The position numbers were made by a program, and so were the translations under genes. The notes beneath the pieces were generated by a model that searched no databases, was not told where the DNA came from, and saw only the letters and a list, made by a program, of their open reading frames with translations. A DNA stretch of 64,000 nucleotides from the NCBI RefSeq assembly GCF_014805685.1, contig NC_060890.1:19523000-19586999 (forward strand), written 5' to 3'. Positions 35,715 to 46,787 of this stretch are shown in pieces. Source of the stretch: Silurus meridionalis. Taxonomy: Eukaryota; Chordata; Actinopteri; Siluriformes; Siluridae. How positions within the stretch are numbered: the stretch's first letter is position 1; every line of letters starts with the position of its first letter.

Positions 35715-35965
35715 GGTGTTTATTAAAACTCTAAATAAAATTGGGAGACATTTGTACAGATTGCATTAATATAAGTCCTTAATATGAAACCCTTAAATTC
35801 ATTACCTAATTAAGTTCACCTGTGTTCAATTAAAGTATCATGTGACAGTAGAAATATACCTGTTCCTGGGATGACCTTGAGTTTTGTTAGTAGCAAGTTC
35901 TAGAAAAGGATCAAAAGGTTTTGGTTACAGAAATCTTGCAAAAGTTGGACATCCCTCTGAGAACC
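35715..35965 (+). mobile_element. Tc1-like leader and N-terminal fragment (third family)
   Basis: CCTAATTAAGTTCACCTGTG, ATCATGTGACAG, then ATCTTGCAAAAGTTGGACAT and CCTCTGAGAACCATTAAATT match the leader and helix-turn-helix region of a salmonid/cyprinid-type Tc1 element. Heavily decayed. Confidence 0.6.
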
Positions 35966-36740
35966 ATTAAATTGTTTATTTTAAACTCTGATGCTTGCTT
36001 ATAAAGCCTGAAATTGGTGACACATTTGTAGAAGCTTGCTTTATACCTGATTCCTTTAAGTTAAGAAACCTATTCTTAAAACATAAAGAAGGCTCTCAAA
36101 ATACTTTGTTTTGATACTCATATAGTATGAACTTGCTCTGGCAGAGCATTAACCACTTCCAAAAAGGGGAAACATTCAATTTGGCCATTATTTTTATATA
36201 TTTTTTCAAAATCCCACACTAGCATAGTTTTAGTTTCAAGGTATTTGTCAATCCTGACCTGTTAGTAATGGGTATTATGTAAGTCTTAAGATATGCTCTC
36301 TGTGCACAAACCTTTACCAACAACTTTCTCCATAATCTTTTGTTTAATAAACAATACCCCCCCCAACCCATAGAACATACTTTTAATGTTCATGTTGGAA
36401 GAAAAAAGGTGTTTGCTGTTGTTCTGTTGCTATTGTAGCAAACAGAATGCACAGTAAAGCTATCAGGCAACACTGACTATTGCTTAAAATCACTTTCACT
36501 CTTTTTAAGGTGATAGATGACACTTTGCAGTTATGTCCCAATTTCACATTCCATAATAAGTAATCATAAAAATATTGAATTGGTGTATCAGTTCCCTGGC
36601 TTGGACAGCAACAATAACGAGCAAATATTATCTACATCACATCCTCAACATAACAAGCTACACTGGAGCTAAGCCATGTTTCAAAAGTAATAGACACTAA
36701 CAGCTAGTTTGCTAGCAACGAAACATCAGCTACCCAAGTG
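35966..36740. other. Intergenic DNA, no gene seen
   Basis: AT-rich with a C10 run near 36356-36364. Nothing recognised. Confidence 0.5.
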
Positions 36741-36744
36741 ATAA

Positions 36745-36948
36745 ATGGCAAGAATGGATAGGAGATTAATAAAAGAGATTCAGAAGTTTATGGATTTATA
36801 CAGTCCCAAAGATCCCAATTATAGACACAATGCCCAAGAAGAGCGAGCTTTTGGGGACAATAACCAGTCTTTGACTAGGCTTTTACGTCTTCCTGCTAAG
36901 AAATACACCTCAAAGCCCACAACATGCAGTACCATCCCTTATAGTTAG
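36745..36948 (+). pseudogene. MADF (Myb/SANT-like) domain fragment
   Basis: A 67-codon ORF starting MARMDRRLIKEIQK. Residues 7-45 read LIKEIQKFMDLYSPKDPNYR, then EERAFGDNNQSLTRLLRLP. This fits the MADF pattern (LI..I...P.LY......Y.....R...W..I...L..P), with the conserved Trp replaced by Phe. After about residue 48 the match is lost. In fish such domains occur in host Adf1-like proteins and in the second protein of PIF/Harbinger transposons. Given its surroundings a transposon or retrocopy remnant is most likely. Confidence 0.55.
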
Positions 36949-37548
36949 AACTTATAGGCTCTTTTTTTTTGGTTAGGAATAGCTGAAAATACTTCAACAC
37001 TGAAAACATAACTTTACCTATAACATAGTCGGACAATACTAGCTACAGTAGCTAACATGTTTTAATTTATTCTATATGTACAACTAGCTACCTATATTTG
37101 AGTAATGATAAAACGGTGATCGCTTTTTATTAGCAGCAAATTGAATAAAGTGTAATGTAGATTTAGTTTATACTAGAGATTCAGAATTGACCACTTGTAT
37201 CATCATACATTGTATGAATTCAGGTGAAAGTGGAAATGATACTGTAGAAACTGCAGGATTTTAGAAGTTACATTATGCAGCTTAATTGTTAACATATTTA
37301 TTAAAAGAAAAAGAATAGTGATGAAACTGTGCTTTATATATTTATAGATGTCACAAAAATGCACAAACTGATCAAATAATCCAGTCTAGATCATGGCAAC
37401 ATCTAGGTCAAGTCCAAATGCAGAATCCGGTACAAATTTTTGAAACACTAAAAAATATGAAAGCAGTAAGAGTAGCATCTCAGGTTATATTGATTTTAGT
37501 CTTTGACTGATTACTGCTCTTTATCAATACAAAGAGACTGGACAGACT

Positions 37549-37550
<2 letters not shown>
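36949..37550. other. AT-rich intergenic DNA, no gene seen
   Basis: No further MADF-protein or transposase sequence recognised downstream of the fragment. Confidence 0.5.

Positions 37551-37599
<49 letters not shown>
37551..37599. repeat. (CA)n microsatellite
   Basis: A 49-nt CA tract. Confidence 0.98.
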
Positions 37600-37600
<1 letters not shown>

Positions 37601-37739
37601 TGAACAAACTCATTTAACTGTTTGCACAAATTGCTGCTAAAACATTGCAGTTATATGTACAGTATTTATTAGTACACAGACAACATCTCCAGGTTACGTA
37701 TGTAAACATGGTAAGACTCATAAGAGGAAGGAATAGCAT

Positions 37740-38232
37740 CCACAATCCAGCTGTTGAGCGTCTGCTTATTCACAGGAAGACCTCTCCTCGGAGGGCCATA
37801 GCAGACGAACAGCTGCACTGACTTCCTCCACAGTTCTGTTCTGTGGATGTATAGTGTACCTTAGGAACATACCCTGATCCAGGGATGGCCAATAGGAACA
37901 AAGTCTTAACTGTGAAAAGGTTTAAAAAAAGCCTCTTGGCCTCCAAGACAATGGCCAAGTCCCATGTAGGCACTATGGGGTGCACATGGCACTATGGGTG
38001 CCATGGAGAAAACGTGTCACCAATGGGTTCTTACCCATTGACTGGCCTGTGAGGGAGCACGACAGGCCACAATGGCAGACATGTAAACCTTCAGGGTGGA
38101 AGGAGCCAACCCTTTGGCAAACTGTTCTTGAAAAAATTCCAGCACAGAACTGACTGGGCAGTTAACTGGATCTAAGGGGTGTTGTTCACACCATGCAGTG
38201 AACAGGTGCCACATCATGGTGAACAATGTCAT
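37740..38232 (-). pseudogene. DIRS tyrosine recombinase, broken
   Basis: The frame at 38017-38232 reads HLFTAWCEQHPLDPVNCPVS, VLEFFQEQFAKGLAPSTLKV and YMSAIVACRAP, the N-terminal SAM-like part of the recombinase. The frame at 37770-37985 continues VPTWDLAIVLEAKRL and TVKTLFLLAI and then jumps to GYVPKV. The region carrying the first catalytic Arg is therefore missing. The FVCYGPPRRGLPVNK-like end appears in another frame at about 37756-37802. Inactive. Confidence 0.8.
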
Positions 38233-38896
38233 GGTGAAAGGAGCTCTGAATTGAAGAATGTCTCGGGAGAGAGGCTAGTGGCTAGACACAGTCTCCACAG
38301 CTCTGGGTATGGGGTGCATTATTGTAACCCTGCCAGAGATATAAGATCCCTCCTGGGAGAAATCTCCCAGGAAGGGTGTGCGAGGAGGAATACCAGGTCT
38401 GCAAACCATGGCCTGCCAGGCCATCACAGAGCCACTAGGAAGAGATGGTTTCTGTCCTGGCGAACTTGCTCCAGAATTCCTGGGAGCAGCGTGACGGGGG
38501 TAAGACCTTGGCTGCATCTGTGCTATGGCATCCAGCTGTAGAGGGCCTGGGGGTGTTGGCAGAGGAGGCAGTGCAATGTCTATTGAGTCACAAACAGGTC
38601 CACCTGAGCTCTGAAAATTTCTCATGAGGAATCTCCCATGAGGGATGTGTCTGTCATAAGCGGTATGTGATGCCCAGGAACTCCCAGCACAGGGCCCTCA
38701 GCCCGGAAACCGGGATCTCTCCACACATCTAAGGCAAGTAGGGCTCGCCATGTGACCTTCATTGTATGGAGTGGATTGCCCCTCAGAGAAAACTTTCTGG
38801 TCTTGAGCCACCATTAAAGGGGTTTTATGTGCAGGAGGCCAAGTGGAACCACATTGGACGCTGCTGCCATCAGACCCAGCAGTCTTTAAAACTGCT

Positions 38897-39618
38897 TCAC
38901 AGTGAGTGACTGGGCTTCCTACACTTTCTTGACGGCCATGAGGATGGACTTGACACAAAAAGGAGACAAATGTGCCCACATAATGGTTGCTGCCCATACT
39001 GCTTCCCATGCTGCATCCACAAACTTTGTGAACGTGCGGTGAAAAAGAGAGCAAGACCAAGCGGAAGGACCCGATATTGGTAAGCTTCGGCCCCGAAAGT
39101 AAACCTAAGGAACTTCCTGTGAGCTGGAATGATGGATACATGAAAGCATGCACCCTTCAGATGTATGGTCACAAACCAGTCCTTGGACCTGATTTGGGAC
39201 AGTGCCTGCTTCAAAGTCAGCATCTTGACCCTGAGTCTTAAAAGCAAGTGGTTCAGCTGACACAGATTCAGTATAGGACACAACACACTGTCCTTTTTGA
39301 GAACTGTGAAGTACAGGCTGTAGAACTCAGATTCTCTCTATGATAGAAAAACCAACTCAATGGCCATCTCCGTCAAGAGAGTGTCCAATTCATGTTTCAT
39401 GAGCCTGCTTGGGCCCCACTGGGGCCACCCCTTTGAATGGGCAGGTGAGACCCAAATTTAATCATATAGTCTCTGTATATAGTGGACAGGCCCACCAAAA
39501 CACATTTGGCAGAGCCTGCCAGGCTACCAGTTAGTCTCTTTAGGGAATCAGTCTCTCTAGCCAGAGCAATGCCCTGGTGCAGCCCTAGGGGCCTCCTGAG
39601 AGGCGGCAAACCCCACAT
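38897..39618 (-). pseudogene. DIRS reverse transcriptase, broken
   Basis: The upstream frame (39397-39618) has a VGLSTIYRDYMIKFGSHLP leader typical of DIRS RT starts. The frame at 38897-39286 has PILNLCQLNHLLLRLRVKML, DWFVTIHLKGACFHVSIIP and HRKFLRFTFGAEAYQYRVLP. The catalytic DLKDAYFH block is mutated to HLKGACFH, and after LPLGLAL the sequence is scrambled, with the YIDD block not found. Dead copy. Confidence 0.85.
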
Positions 39619-39623
39619 GTCTG

Positions 39624-39851
39624 CTACGGGGTCAGGTGGAGAGTGAGGAGGGTGTTTGCTGGAGCTGGTTGTGCCCTAAAGGACTCGGCAGGTGAGGGAG
39701 GCAAAAGGGACGAGCCCGTCTCCAAGCCATCTGCTAGGTCCAATTGTGAGCCCCAGGTCCTTAAACACCACTTTGACTTGTCTAAAGCGGGGCCAGAACC
39801 ACAAGGAGCAGGAGCACCCTCCTCAAAGAGTGCATTGTCATGCGAGCGCAA
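39624..39851 (-). pseudogene. DIRS gag-like region
   Basis: A 75-codon minus-strand frame (DLADGLETGSSLLPPSPAES) lying just upstream of the RT, where DIRS elements encode their gag-like protein. Assigned by position and low-complexity Ser/Pro texture. The longer plus-strand frame opposite (39643-40101) is a shadow. Confidence 0.45.
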
Positions 39852-40585
39852 TCTGCGCAGTCAGCTCCCTTCAACAAAACAACCTAGAATGCTCTGCTCC
39901 CAGACACATAGCTTGTGTGTGTACCCTAGAGAGAGAAAGAGTAAGAGAAAAAGATACAACTTGATCCCTCGCTCTTCCTTTTCCATTTTTGAACGCAACT
40001 TCAGATCAGACGAGATGACCCTCCTGGGCACGGGGAAATGTGGTGTACAGAGTCGGGTTGTTTGGGAATGCAGCCCAACGAAGGTGGTAAACTCCATCTA
40101 AATACCGGCACAAGACCGATAGCGAACTAGTACCGTAAGCGATAGTTGAAAAAATCTTTGGAGAGAGAGTTCAACAGGGCGTGAAACCGTTAAGAGGTAA
40201 ACCATTGGGGTCTGCCCGGGGGATTCAATCCGACTGTCACAGGTCATCCCTGCTGGTTTTGCACGTTCCCCCTTCCACCTGCCCTCCGTCCTTCGGGGTT
40301 TCCACAGCTGCATTTCCTCCATGGAGGTGTGCTGCGACCGGCTTAGCTTGGAAGGGTCCAGGGGCAGAGGTGGCTCAAGGCCTTAACTGCCTCTTGCTTT
40401 ACAGCACCCCTGCCCCGACTATTGCCTCATTCAGGATGAGTCACCTATGCGCCTTCCCTTTCTGCCCCTCTCCACCGGTGACACCGTGCTTTCCATTGGA
40501 AACACATGATTCAGAGCATGGACAACGCAGAAGCGCTCCAAAAATGTGTTTTTGATGCAGCTTGAGTTCCCAAAGTGGAACTCAT

Positions 40586-41030
40586 TTACATCATAAAGCT
40601 TCTGTAATGTTTGGTGCAACTTGTCATTTTTGCACAAAATTACACACTTTAGTGTCCTACATAATTTTGTGTAGTTGTGCATTTTTGATTTTCAAAATTA
40701 CTTTTGTCTTGTACTGTTAGTAATTTATTCTCCTCTAAACCTTTTAACCCTTTTAAGAAACTTCACACTTCACACTGAAAATGTTTCTCCTAAATTTGCG
40801 TTTTCACTTTCTACATATCGATAAAATCTTTGGGGGAGATGTCTGGAAAAAGATTAGCTTTTTTACTTTACTACAAAAGGGTGTATTTTTGTATTATAGA
40901 ACTCATAATATTTTCAATAAATTAATATAGTATTAAATGTTTCATAGTGTTAACATACATACTGTAAACCACATGTGTAAAGTTTTCCATAATTTTATTG
41001 CCTTTTTGATGCTTTTTTATTTTGCAAATG
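40586..41030. other. AT-rich intergenic DNA
   Basis: Imperfect repetition of TGTGTAGTTGTGCATTTTTG-like and TTTTTGCACAAAATTACACA-like words around 40620-40690. No gene seen. Confidence 0.45.
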
Positions 41031-41700
41031 AACCATCAATATGCTCAATCAAACAAACGCCATCCATGATGACATCAGCTACTGAACTGCCAAAAATGGC
41101 ATATTGAAATGACCAGCCTATCACTCCATGATGGTTTTGACATCAAACTTCAGAAATAAAATGGTCTCTAAATTTCCCAATGTTCTCTCCCTGACCCCAG
41201 AATTCACCTGAATAAATCAGTCTTTCCTGCTCAGCAGAGCCTGGGACCCTGAGGAGTCAGAATGAGAGCGTGAAAGTGAGAGGGAAGAGAGGGATGGAAG
41301 AAAAGCAAAGTAATAAACACTGCTTCATTCAGACCTGCTAAGCAATAATCAATGTAAAAAGATTTCATCTGCTAATCAAGGTTTTTACTGATTATTAATA
41401 ACACTGCTATTGAATTCAACAACAATGATTTTTCCTAACGTATACACAAAAAACCCACAATGATTGTCAAATTAGTATTGTAAACTCATTTTCCGAACTG
41501 TACTTTTTAATTGCGCAGGAATTTTAATGGGTGCATAGCGCGAGGCCTCCCAGCTGTTAATATCAACATGTCGAGTTCACTAATGGCAACAAATTTCGCT
41601 TCACTCATCTCTCCATGCCCACAGCACTGATCTCCATACTAACTAGCAGAATGCATTATAGCGCTCATAAATCCGGCATGCCGTGTGCGCGAGCATATTC
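41031..41700. other. Candidate conserved non-coding block
   Basis: About 0.67 kb of complex sequence with AT cores (GCTAATCAAGG, CTGATTATTAATAACACTG, TTTTAATTGCGCAGG) and no supported ORF. It ends at a (GA)n array and seems to continue after it. Confidence 0.45.
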
Positions 41701-41704
41701 CCAC

Positions 41705-41706
<2 letters not shown>

Positions 41707-41755
<49 letters not shown>
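41707..41755. repeat. (GA)n microsatellite
   Basis: A 49-nt GA tract. The Arg-Glu or Ser-Leu repeat ORFs on both strands derive from it. Confidence 0.98.
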
Positions 41756-41760
<5 letters not shown>

Positions 41761-42110
41761 GAGGGCAAGGGAAAGAAGGAGGCTCTGGCAAGCCCTGGCG
41801 TGTCAAAGCTGGGCGCGAGAAGCACACTGCCACCCCCACTAAGATCTTTTTTGAAGTCCACCCGGATCCCAGTGCCATCTGGATGGGCTATGTGTGGCTG
41901 GCCCAGATCGGAATGCTGCCAGCAGTCCCCGATAGCACAATATGGCCCTTTCTTTAATGAACTACTAACTGTCCGCTTTTTAAATCGAAGTGACATTTTA
42001 GCCCTTTATCAGTGACATTTCCAAACGTCGACACATCCTCCATTTATTTGCATTCCTTTTCTGGTACAGGATCCTACCCTTGCATAAAGGGACGTTCTTA
42101 AAGCTGTTAT
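41756..42110. other. Candidate conserved non-coding element
   Basis: GC-balanced, non-repetitive (GATCGGAATGCTGCCAGCAG, TTTAAATCGAAGTGAC). Three ORFs in different frames extend into it only because the GA array has no stops. Texture like the block before the array. Confidence 0.42.
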
Positions 42111-43529
42111 ATTCCTTTTCATGTTTCCCGAGTGCACATGTTTTGCTCAGTTGTATGTATTTTATATAATAAAAAGTATGGGTATTAGTGTATTTTCTGT
42201 CTTAGCTTATCTGTATGGCTCTGATAAACAGCTAAACCTAAATAAATATGGGCAGTCACTGCAGAGATACACCAAAACACAGCATAGCAGCTATGTGCAG
42301 AAGCCTTAAATACCCTGCTGAATTGTAGCCCGAGCTCTCGGAAGCTGTTTCATTCCTTCGTTCTCTCTGACACTCCATCCAGTCGTTTTTTTTTTTTTTA
42401 AGGAGTGCAAACAGTCAGGGCCCATATTGGCAGGTAACAGCAGTGAACTAATGCTGCATTTAAAATGTGTGGACTTTACATATTTGAATTTCATTTTCAG
42501 GCTAATGCCAGGGCAAACATGCTGCAGGTAATAGTAGGACTAGATGGAGTAAAGAGGCCTGTGGTGGCAGGAGAAAATACAGCCTCTTTCCCTCTCAACA
42601 TTATATTTGCACATGGGTAAGTATTTACTTTATAAATAAGGGGGGAAACAATGGAAACGGATTAAAATAAAATGTAAAATAATAATAAAATATATACTAA
42701 TAAATAATATAGCTAAATATAAAATTAAATATACTAATGAGCCTTTAAAATTTTTCAAATTACATATATGAATATATAATAGATTTACTGTAGCAGTTCT
42801 TAACCATTCACACATTTTGCATTATTTTTTAATTATTAATAAAACAAATATTAATGAGTGCACTTATATTGAATTATGGCTTGACTGATCCAGCCATAGA
42901 CATGAGCCAGTAGGGTATGTGCCATAACTAATCAGTCATGCTGATATTTAGTATTACTGCATGATTGTCAGCACAATATTGCTTTTTTTCAGCATTTTTA
43001 AAACCAAGAGATTAATAAAGCCAAATTTTGGCTTTATTATTTTTTTACCAAACATAATCTGCTTTCTTCCCCATTTTTTTTTCATGCAAGCGTTCTTATT
43101 TGAGGTCAAAAGTAATATTCATCCAAAGTATCATTCGCCATGTCCAGGTTTTTTTTTTTTTTATTATTATTATTTTTTTTTTTTGTAGAAATTAACTGTA
43201 GTGATTATTATGGAACCCGGATGTGGAATTGCACAATGCAAACCCAGACTAATGATATGACTAAATCCTTTTGTACTAAATATAAATCTATATATTTTTA
43301 TATATAAATATCTATTTTATTAATTATTTAAATATTAAAACTTTTGGATGCTTTGTTTTGAATCAAATTAATAAACTGTTTAACTAAAATATATTGAAAT
43401 TAATTCAAGGAGAGGAAAAAAACTAATTGCATCTAATTACAAAAATGCATATTTACTGATGTTTTCCAATGTTTTCTGTAATTTTCTTCTTTTAGTGGAG
43501 ACTTTCTCTACTAGGGTAAAGTATTTTAT
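42111..43529. other. Mostly AT-rich intergenic DNA
   Basis: Bases 42300-42560 are more complex. The rest is AT-rich with T-runs at 43074 and 43148-43184. No gene seen. Confidence 0.5.
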
Positions 43530-43815
43530 TGTGTATACTCTGCTGACTACCTCTAATTACTTTGCTGACTCATCTATGGACACGCTATCCAGCCTTGAAC
43601 ACATGGGAGGACAATTGAACATGAATCCTTTTGTAGTGAAATTTGTCACTTTAAGATGGCCCCTGAGTTCGGCCAAAGGCTGCTCTGTTTACAGACCAGG
43701 ACAACAGGGATTAGGCAAATATCATTAACATATGCAGTATAAAACTGTATAAAATCAGATTTATGAATGGAAAGAGCATGCAAATGACTGGCCATTGTGG
43801 ATGCAATACTGGATG
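43530..43815. other. Candidate conserved non-coding element
   Basis: Complex block with CTCTAATTACTTTGC and a perfect POU octamer ATGCAAAT at 43778-43785. No domain in the overlapping plus-strand ORF (43459-43728). Confidence 0.42.
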
Positions 43816-43850
43816 GAGGGGTAGGGGAGGTGGGGTGGGGTGGGGTGGTG
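43816..43850 (+). repeat. G-rich (TGGGG)n tract, G-quadruplex-like
   Basis: Five runs of four G (43818-21, 43824-27, 43832-35, 43837-40, 43842-45) with loops of 1-4 nt, the last three in exact TGGGG units. Confidence 0.85.
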
Positions 43851-43984
43851 ATATCACTTCAGTATAGAGCACATGGTACTTGATGGGAACAAATCTATTT
43901 GACTAAGTGGTTGAACATGGGGGGTTGGGGGTTTGCCTTCCTATTATAGTTGAGTGTTATGATCCCTCGTTCGAGGTGACAAGG

Positions 43985-43987
<3 letters not shown>

Positions 43988-44028
<41 letters not shown>
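43988..44028. repeat. (GA)n microsatellite
   Basis: A 41-nt GA tract. Confidence 0.98.
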
Positions 44029-44031
<3 letters not shown>

Positions 44032-44138
44032 GAAGTTGCATAATGCTGGACAGTATCTTTGTTGATTCAGGTACCTGTTCTGAGTAAAGTCTCAATGAGT
44101 AAAAAAAAAGAAAAGTGAATTCACATCACTTATAATGA

Positions 44139-44139
<1 letters not shown>

Positions 44140-44205
<66 letters not shown>
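44140..44205. repeat. (TG)n microsatellite
   Basis: A 66-nt TG tract. Confidence 0.98.
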
Positions 44206-44207
<2 letters not shown>

Positions 44208-45225
44208 AGCAAGAGAGTGAGAGAAGATATAGGCTCAGCCTCACACTCTACCACACAGGAGATGGAGGCTGAGTGAGGGAGCCTTCACACAACATGGCAA
44301 GAATCTCTCTTCATTAATCATAGTCATTAATATTGATTTAGAGCAAGGAGCCCCCTCTGCTGGGTAACCACTACATTTTCACACACACAACCTTCTCCCA
44401 GCTCTACATACAACTCACCTCCTTTTCCTGTTTGATGCAACATTTCTGTTACTTTTTTGCACTGTATTTGTTTAAACACTTTTTTTATGCATCCAAAACT
44501 AATAGTAAAATGATAATGATAGTGCAGGAAAATTGTGCTGGTTGTGTCTGATAAAAGTTCTCCTCCTTTTACTCCACACTGCAGTGCAGCTCTACACTGA
44601 AGAACAACAGGAAATGTCCTTAAGGACAGCCAGAACTATGAAATTAGTGCTGTTCTTGGACAGGCTTCCAGCTTCTATTGTTTTCCCAATCCTATTTTCC
44701 CAATCCCATCTTACGGCAAGTTCTCAGGGCCTGTTCCTCTTCCCTTTATTGTGAGAAACATTAATTGAAAGGTGTACTGTGTTGCCGGTTTGTTATTCTT
44801 GCTGTTTTTTTCTTCCTCTTCAGGACTTTTTTTTCTCTGTTTGTTTGGATGAAGTGCTGACAGACTTGCATAGCGTGACTTCCTCTGCCACTCCAGACAT
44901 TTAGGAAAGAGAATCATCTACTCACAGTGTAATGTGCATTTAGTGGAATGACTGTGTGTATGGATTATGTTAAGAATCAAAAATAAACATATTGAAGATT
45001 CTTTTAATAGATTAAATTGGTCTTGATCACTTGTCATCTTTCATACTGTTGTTGTCAATGCTAGTACCATTACTATTAGTAAAAAAAATTGTATATAATA
45101 ATTTCATATTAATATCATTAGATATTATATAAAACCTTTTTTGTTTAAGTGCAAATACACTTGAACACATACTGTATATTGCATATAAAGCTTATATAAG
45201 ACTCTTAATTCTGTCCAAACTCCCA
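44206..45225. other. Intergenic DNA, no gene seen
   Basis: Mixed complexity to 44930, AT-rich after. Short ORFs without resemblance. Confidence 0.5.
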
Positions 45226-45830
45226 AACAAATCTTCACAAGCACATCGTTTCCTCCACCTGTCTGTACTCATCATTAACTGTGGAGTGGTTCTGAGTGAG
45301 TTGCTGGATGGATCTGTGTTGTCATTACAGGCTTTGACTGCTGTGTTATTGCAACAGTGACACGCTCTTACACACTCCGCGACAGAGTTCAGCCCTCAAA
45401 CAGCTCCAAAACAAATGTAATATCTGGAATTTGGAGCGACCGAGCGAGAGAGAGAAGGATGAATAAACACTGGCTGATATGGGACAGGATATATGAGATT
45501 TCTGACAGCGATATTATTGGTGTAGTCGACTCCCCGACACGCCAGGCGTAATTTGTGTCAATCAAATTACATTTACCGTCGTGTCTTTCCTTGAGCTGCA
45601 GTAATTTCTCATATTGTCTTATCCTTTTTTTCTGCTTCTGATGCCCAAAATCCATCATATCTGGGAAAATGGATAAATGCTCTGCAACACTCATATTGCC
45701 TGCTCTCTCTATTACAGAGTGTTGTCATCGGATCTGCGGATGGAAGTTTCAATAATAAGAACCAAGGTTTACAGATTTTAAGTTTCAGTTTGTGGAAGCC
45801 CCCTTTTCCCCCCCTTTCACAGAGAACTCG
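45226..45830. other. Candidate conserved non-coding block
   Basis: Dense complex sequence (TGTGTCAATCAAATTACATT, GACAGCGATATTATTGG) with CpGs retained. The minus-strand 101-codon ORF and the plus-strand 64-codon one overlap antisense and have no domain. Confidence 0.45.
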
Positions 45831-46079
45831 CATCTACAGGTCAATAGGTTTGACATTTAACATTTTCTGAAGGAGGCCAATGCATGGTTTCTCATCTTCA
45901 TATTTCACTTGCTTGCTTTGACTTTGTGTGAGATTTATGCGTCTGTTCTCTTTAATGCATCCCTTTAGTTCAAAATATTTTATTCATTTCTGCATCTGGT
46001 TAGTTGCAATCACTCATTTAATTGAACATTTCACCCATCCTCTTCTACATGCGACACTCCAGTCTTATTTAATCCACTG

Positions 46080-46480
46080 CTTCTTCTTCTTCGGCTGAAT
46101 GAAATTAAGAGGCATGAACTTTGACAGGCTCCGCCGCCGTCCGTGTCCAAGCATGTCACACTGCATAATGATTACAGTTACAATCGCGTGACATTATTCA
46201 GAAGCGGGTCTGGAGAAATGAATGATAAACCCGGGGTAATGGCTACTTCGTTAGAGAGGTTGATAAGGTAGCTAATCAGTGGCCAAGCAAATGTCGTTAC
46301 ATAAATTACGATTGCAGCTTTGATGCGGATTCCCACTGAAGCATATGATTTACGGTGGGCTTTTTACAAGAAAATGGAAAAGAAAATATTCATATTCTCA
46401 TATTAGCCACCTACTTTTGCCTAGATATATAATTGTTAAAACAGATACAAAGGTCAGATAGCAGCATGATAGCTAATGTC
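46080..46480. other. Candidate conserved non-coding element
   Basis: Complex, CpG-containing block with GCATAATGATTACAG, CGTGACATTATTCAG and CATAAATTACGATTGCAG. No ORF. Confidence 0.45.
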
Positions 46481-46707
46481 TACCTCCTAATTATAGGCAG
46501 GGAAGCACAGATTATTAATTTTCAAGTGTAAATTTTATTTGTTCAGTCTTTTTATACTAATTGTTCAATGTGTGGGGGCTGTTTGGTTCAGGGGTGTAAA
46601 ATTTAAGCACACACTGATGACATCACTTGTCACACATTCTTGGTATCTATTGGTATGACATCACTTTATGGTCAGAAAGTGTGTAGAGCTCTCTAAGGCC
46701 CATGTCT

Positions 46708-46708
<1 letters not shown>

Positions 46709-46779
<71 letters not shown>
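46709..46779. repeat. (GT)n microsatellite
   Basis: A 71-nt GT tract running directly into GCGCGC. Confidence 0.98.

Positions 46780-46785
<6 letters not shown>

Positions 46786-46787
<2 letters not shown>

Larger units (their letters stand above)
37690..40585 (-). mobile_element. DIRS-type retrotransposon, copy 2 (internally deleted)
   Basis: Minus-strand order is left-end repeat (about 40510-40580: TTTGATGCAGCTTGAGTTCC), 5' region, gag-like frame (39624-39851), RT (38897-39618), RNase H/linker (38275-38800), tyrosine recombinase (37740-38232), and the start of the right-end repeat (GGTTACGTATGTAAACATGG at 37693). About 2.9 kb remains of an element that is usually around twice that size. 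All frames are interrupted. Confidence 0.85.

Noticed and set aside
38179..38541. 120-codon plus-strand ORF
   Set aside because: Antisense shadow of DIRS copy 2.
39643..40101. 152-codon plus-strand ORF
   Set aside because: Longer than its antisense partner but lies opposite the DIRS gag-like and leader region, and has no domain of its own.
41615..42015. Several Arg-Glu or Ser-Leu repeat ORFs on both strands
   Set aside because: They are open only because the (GA)n array lacks stops. The flanks show no domain.
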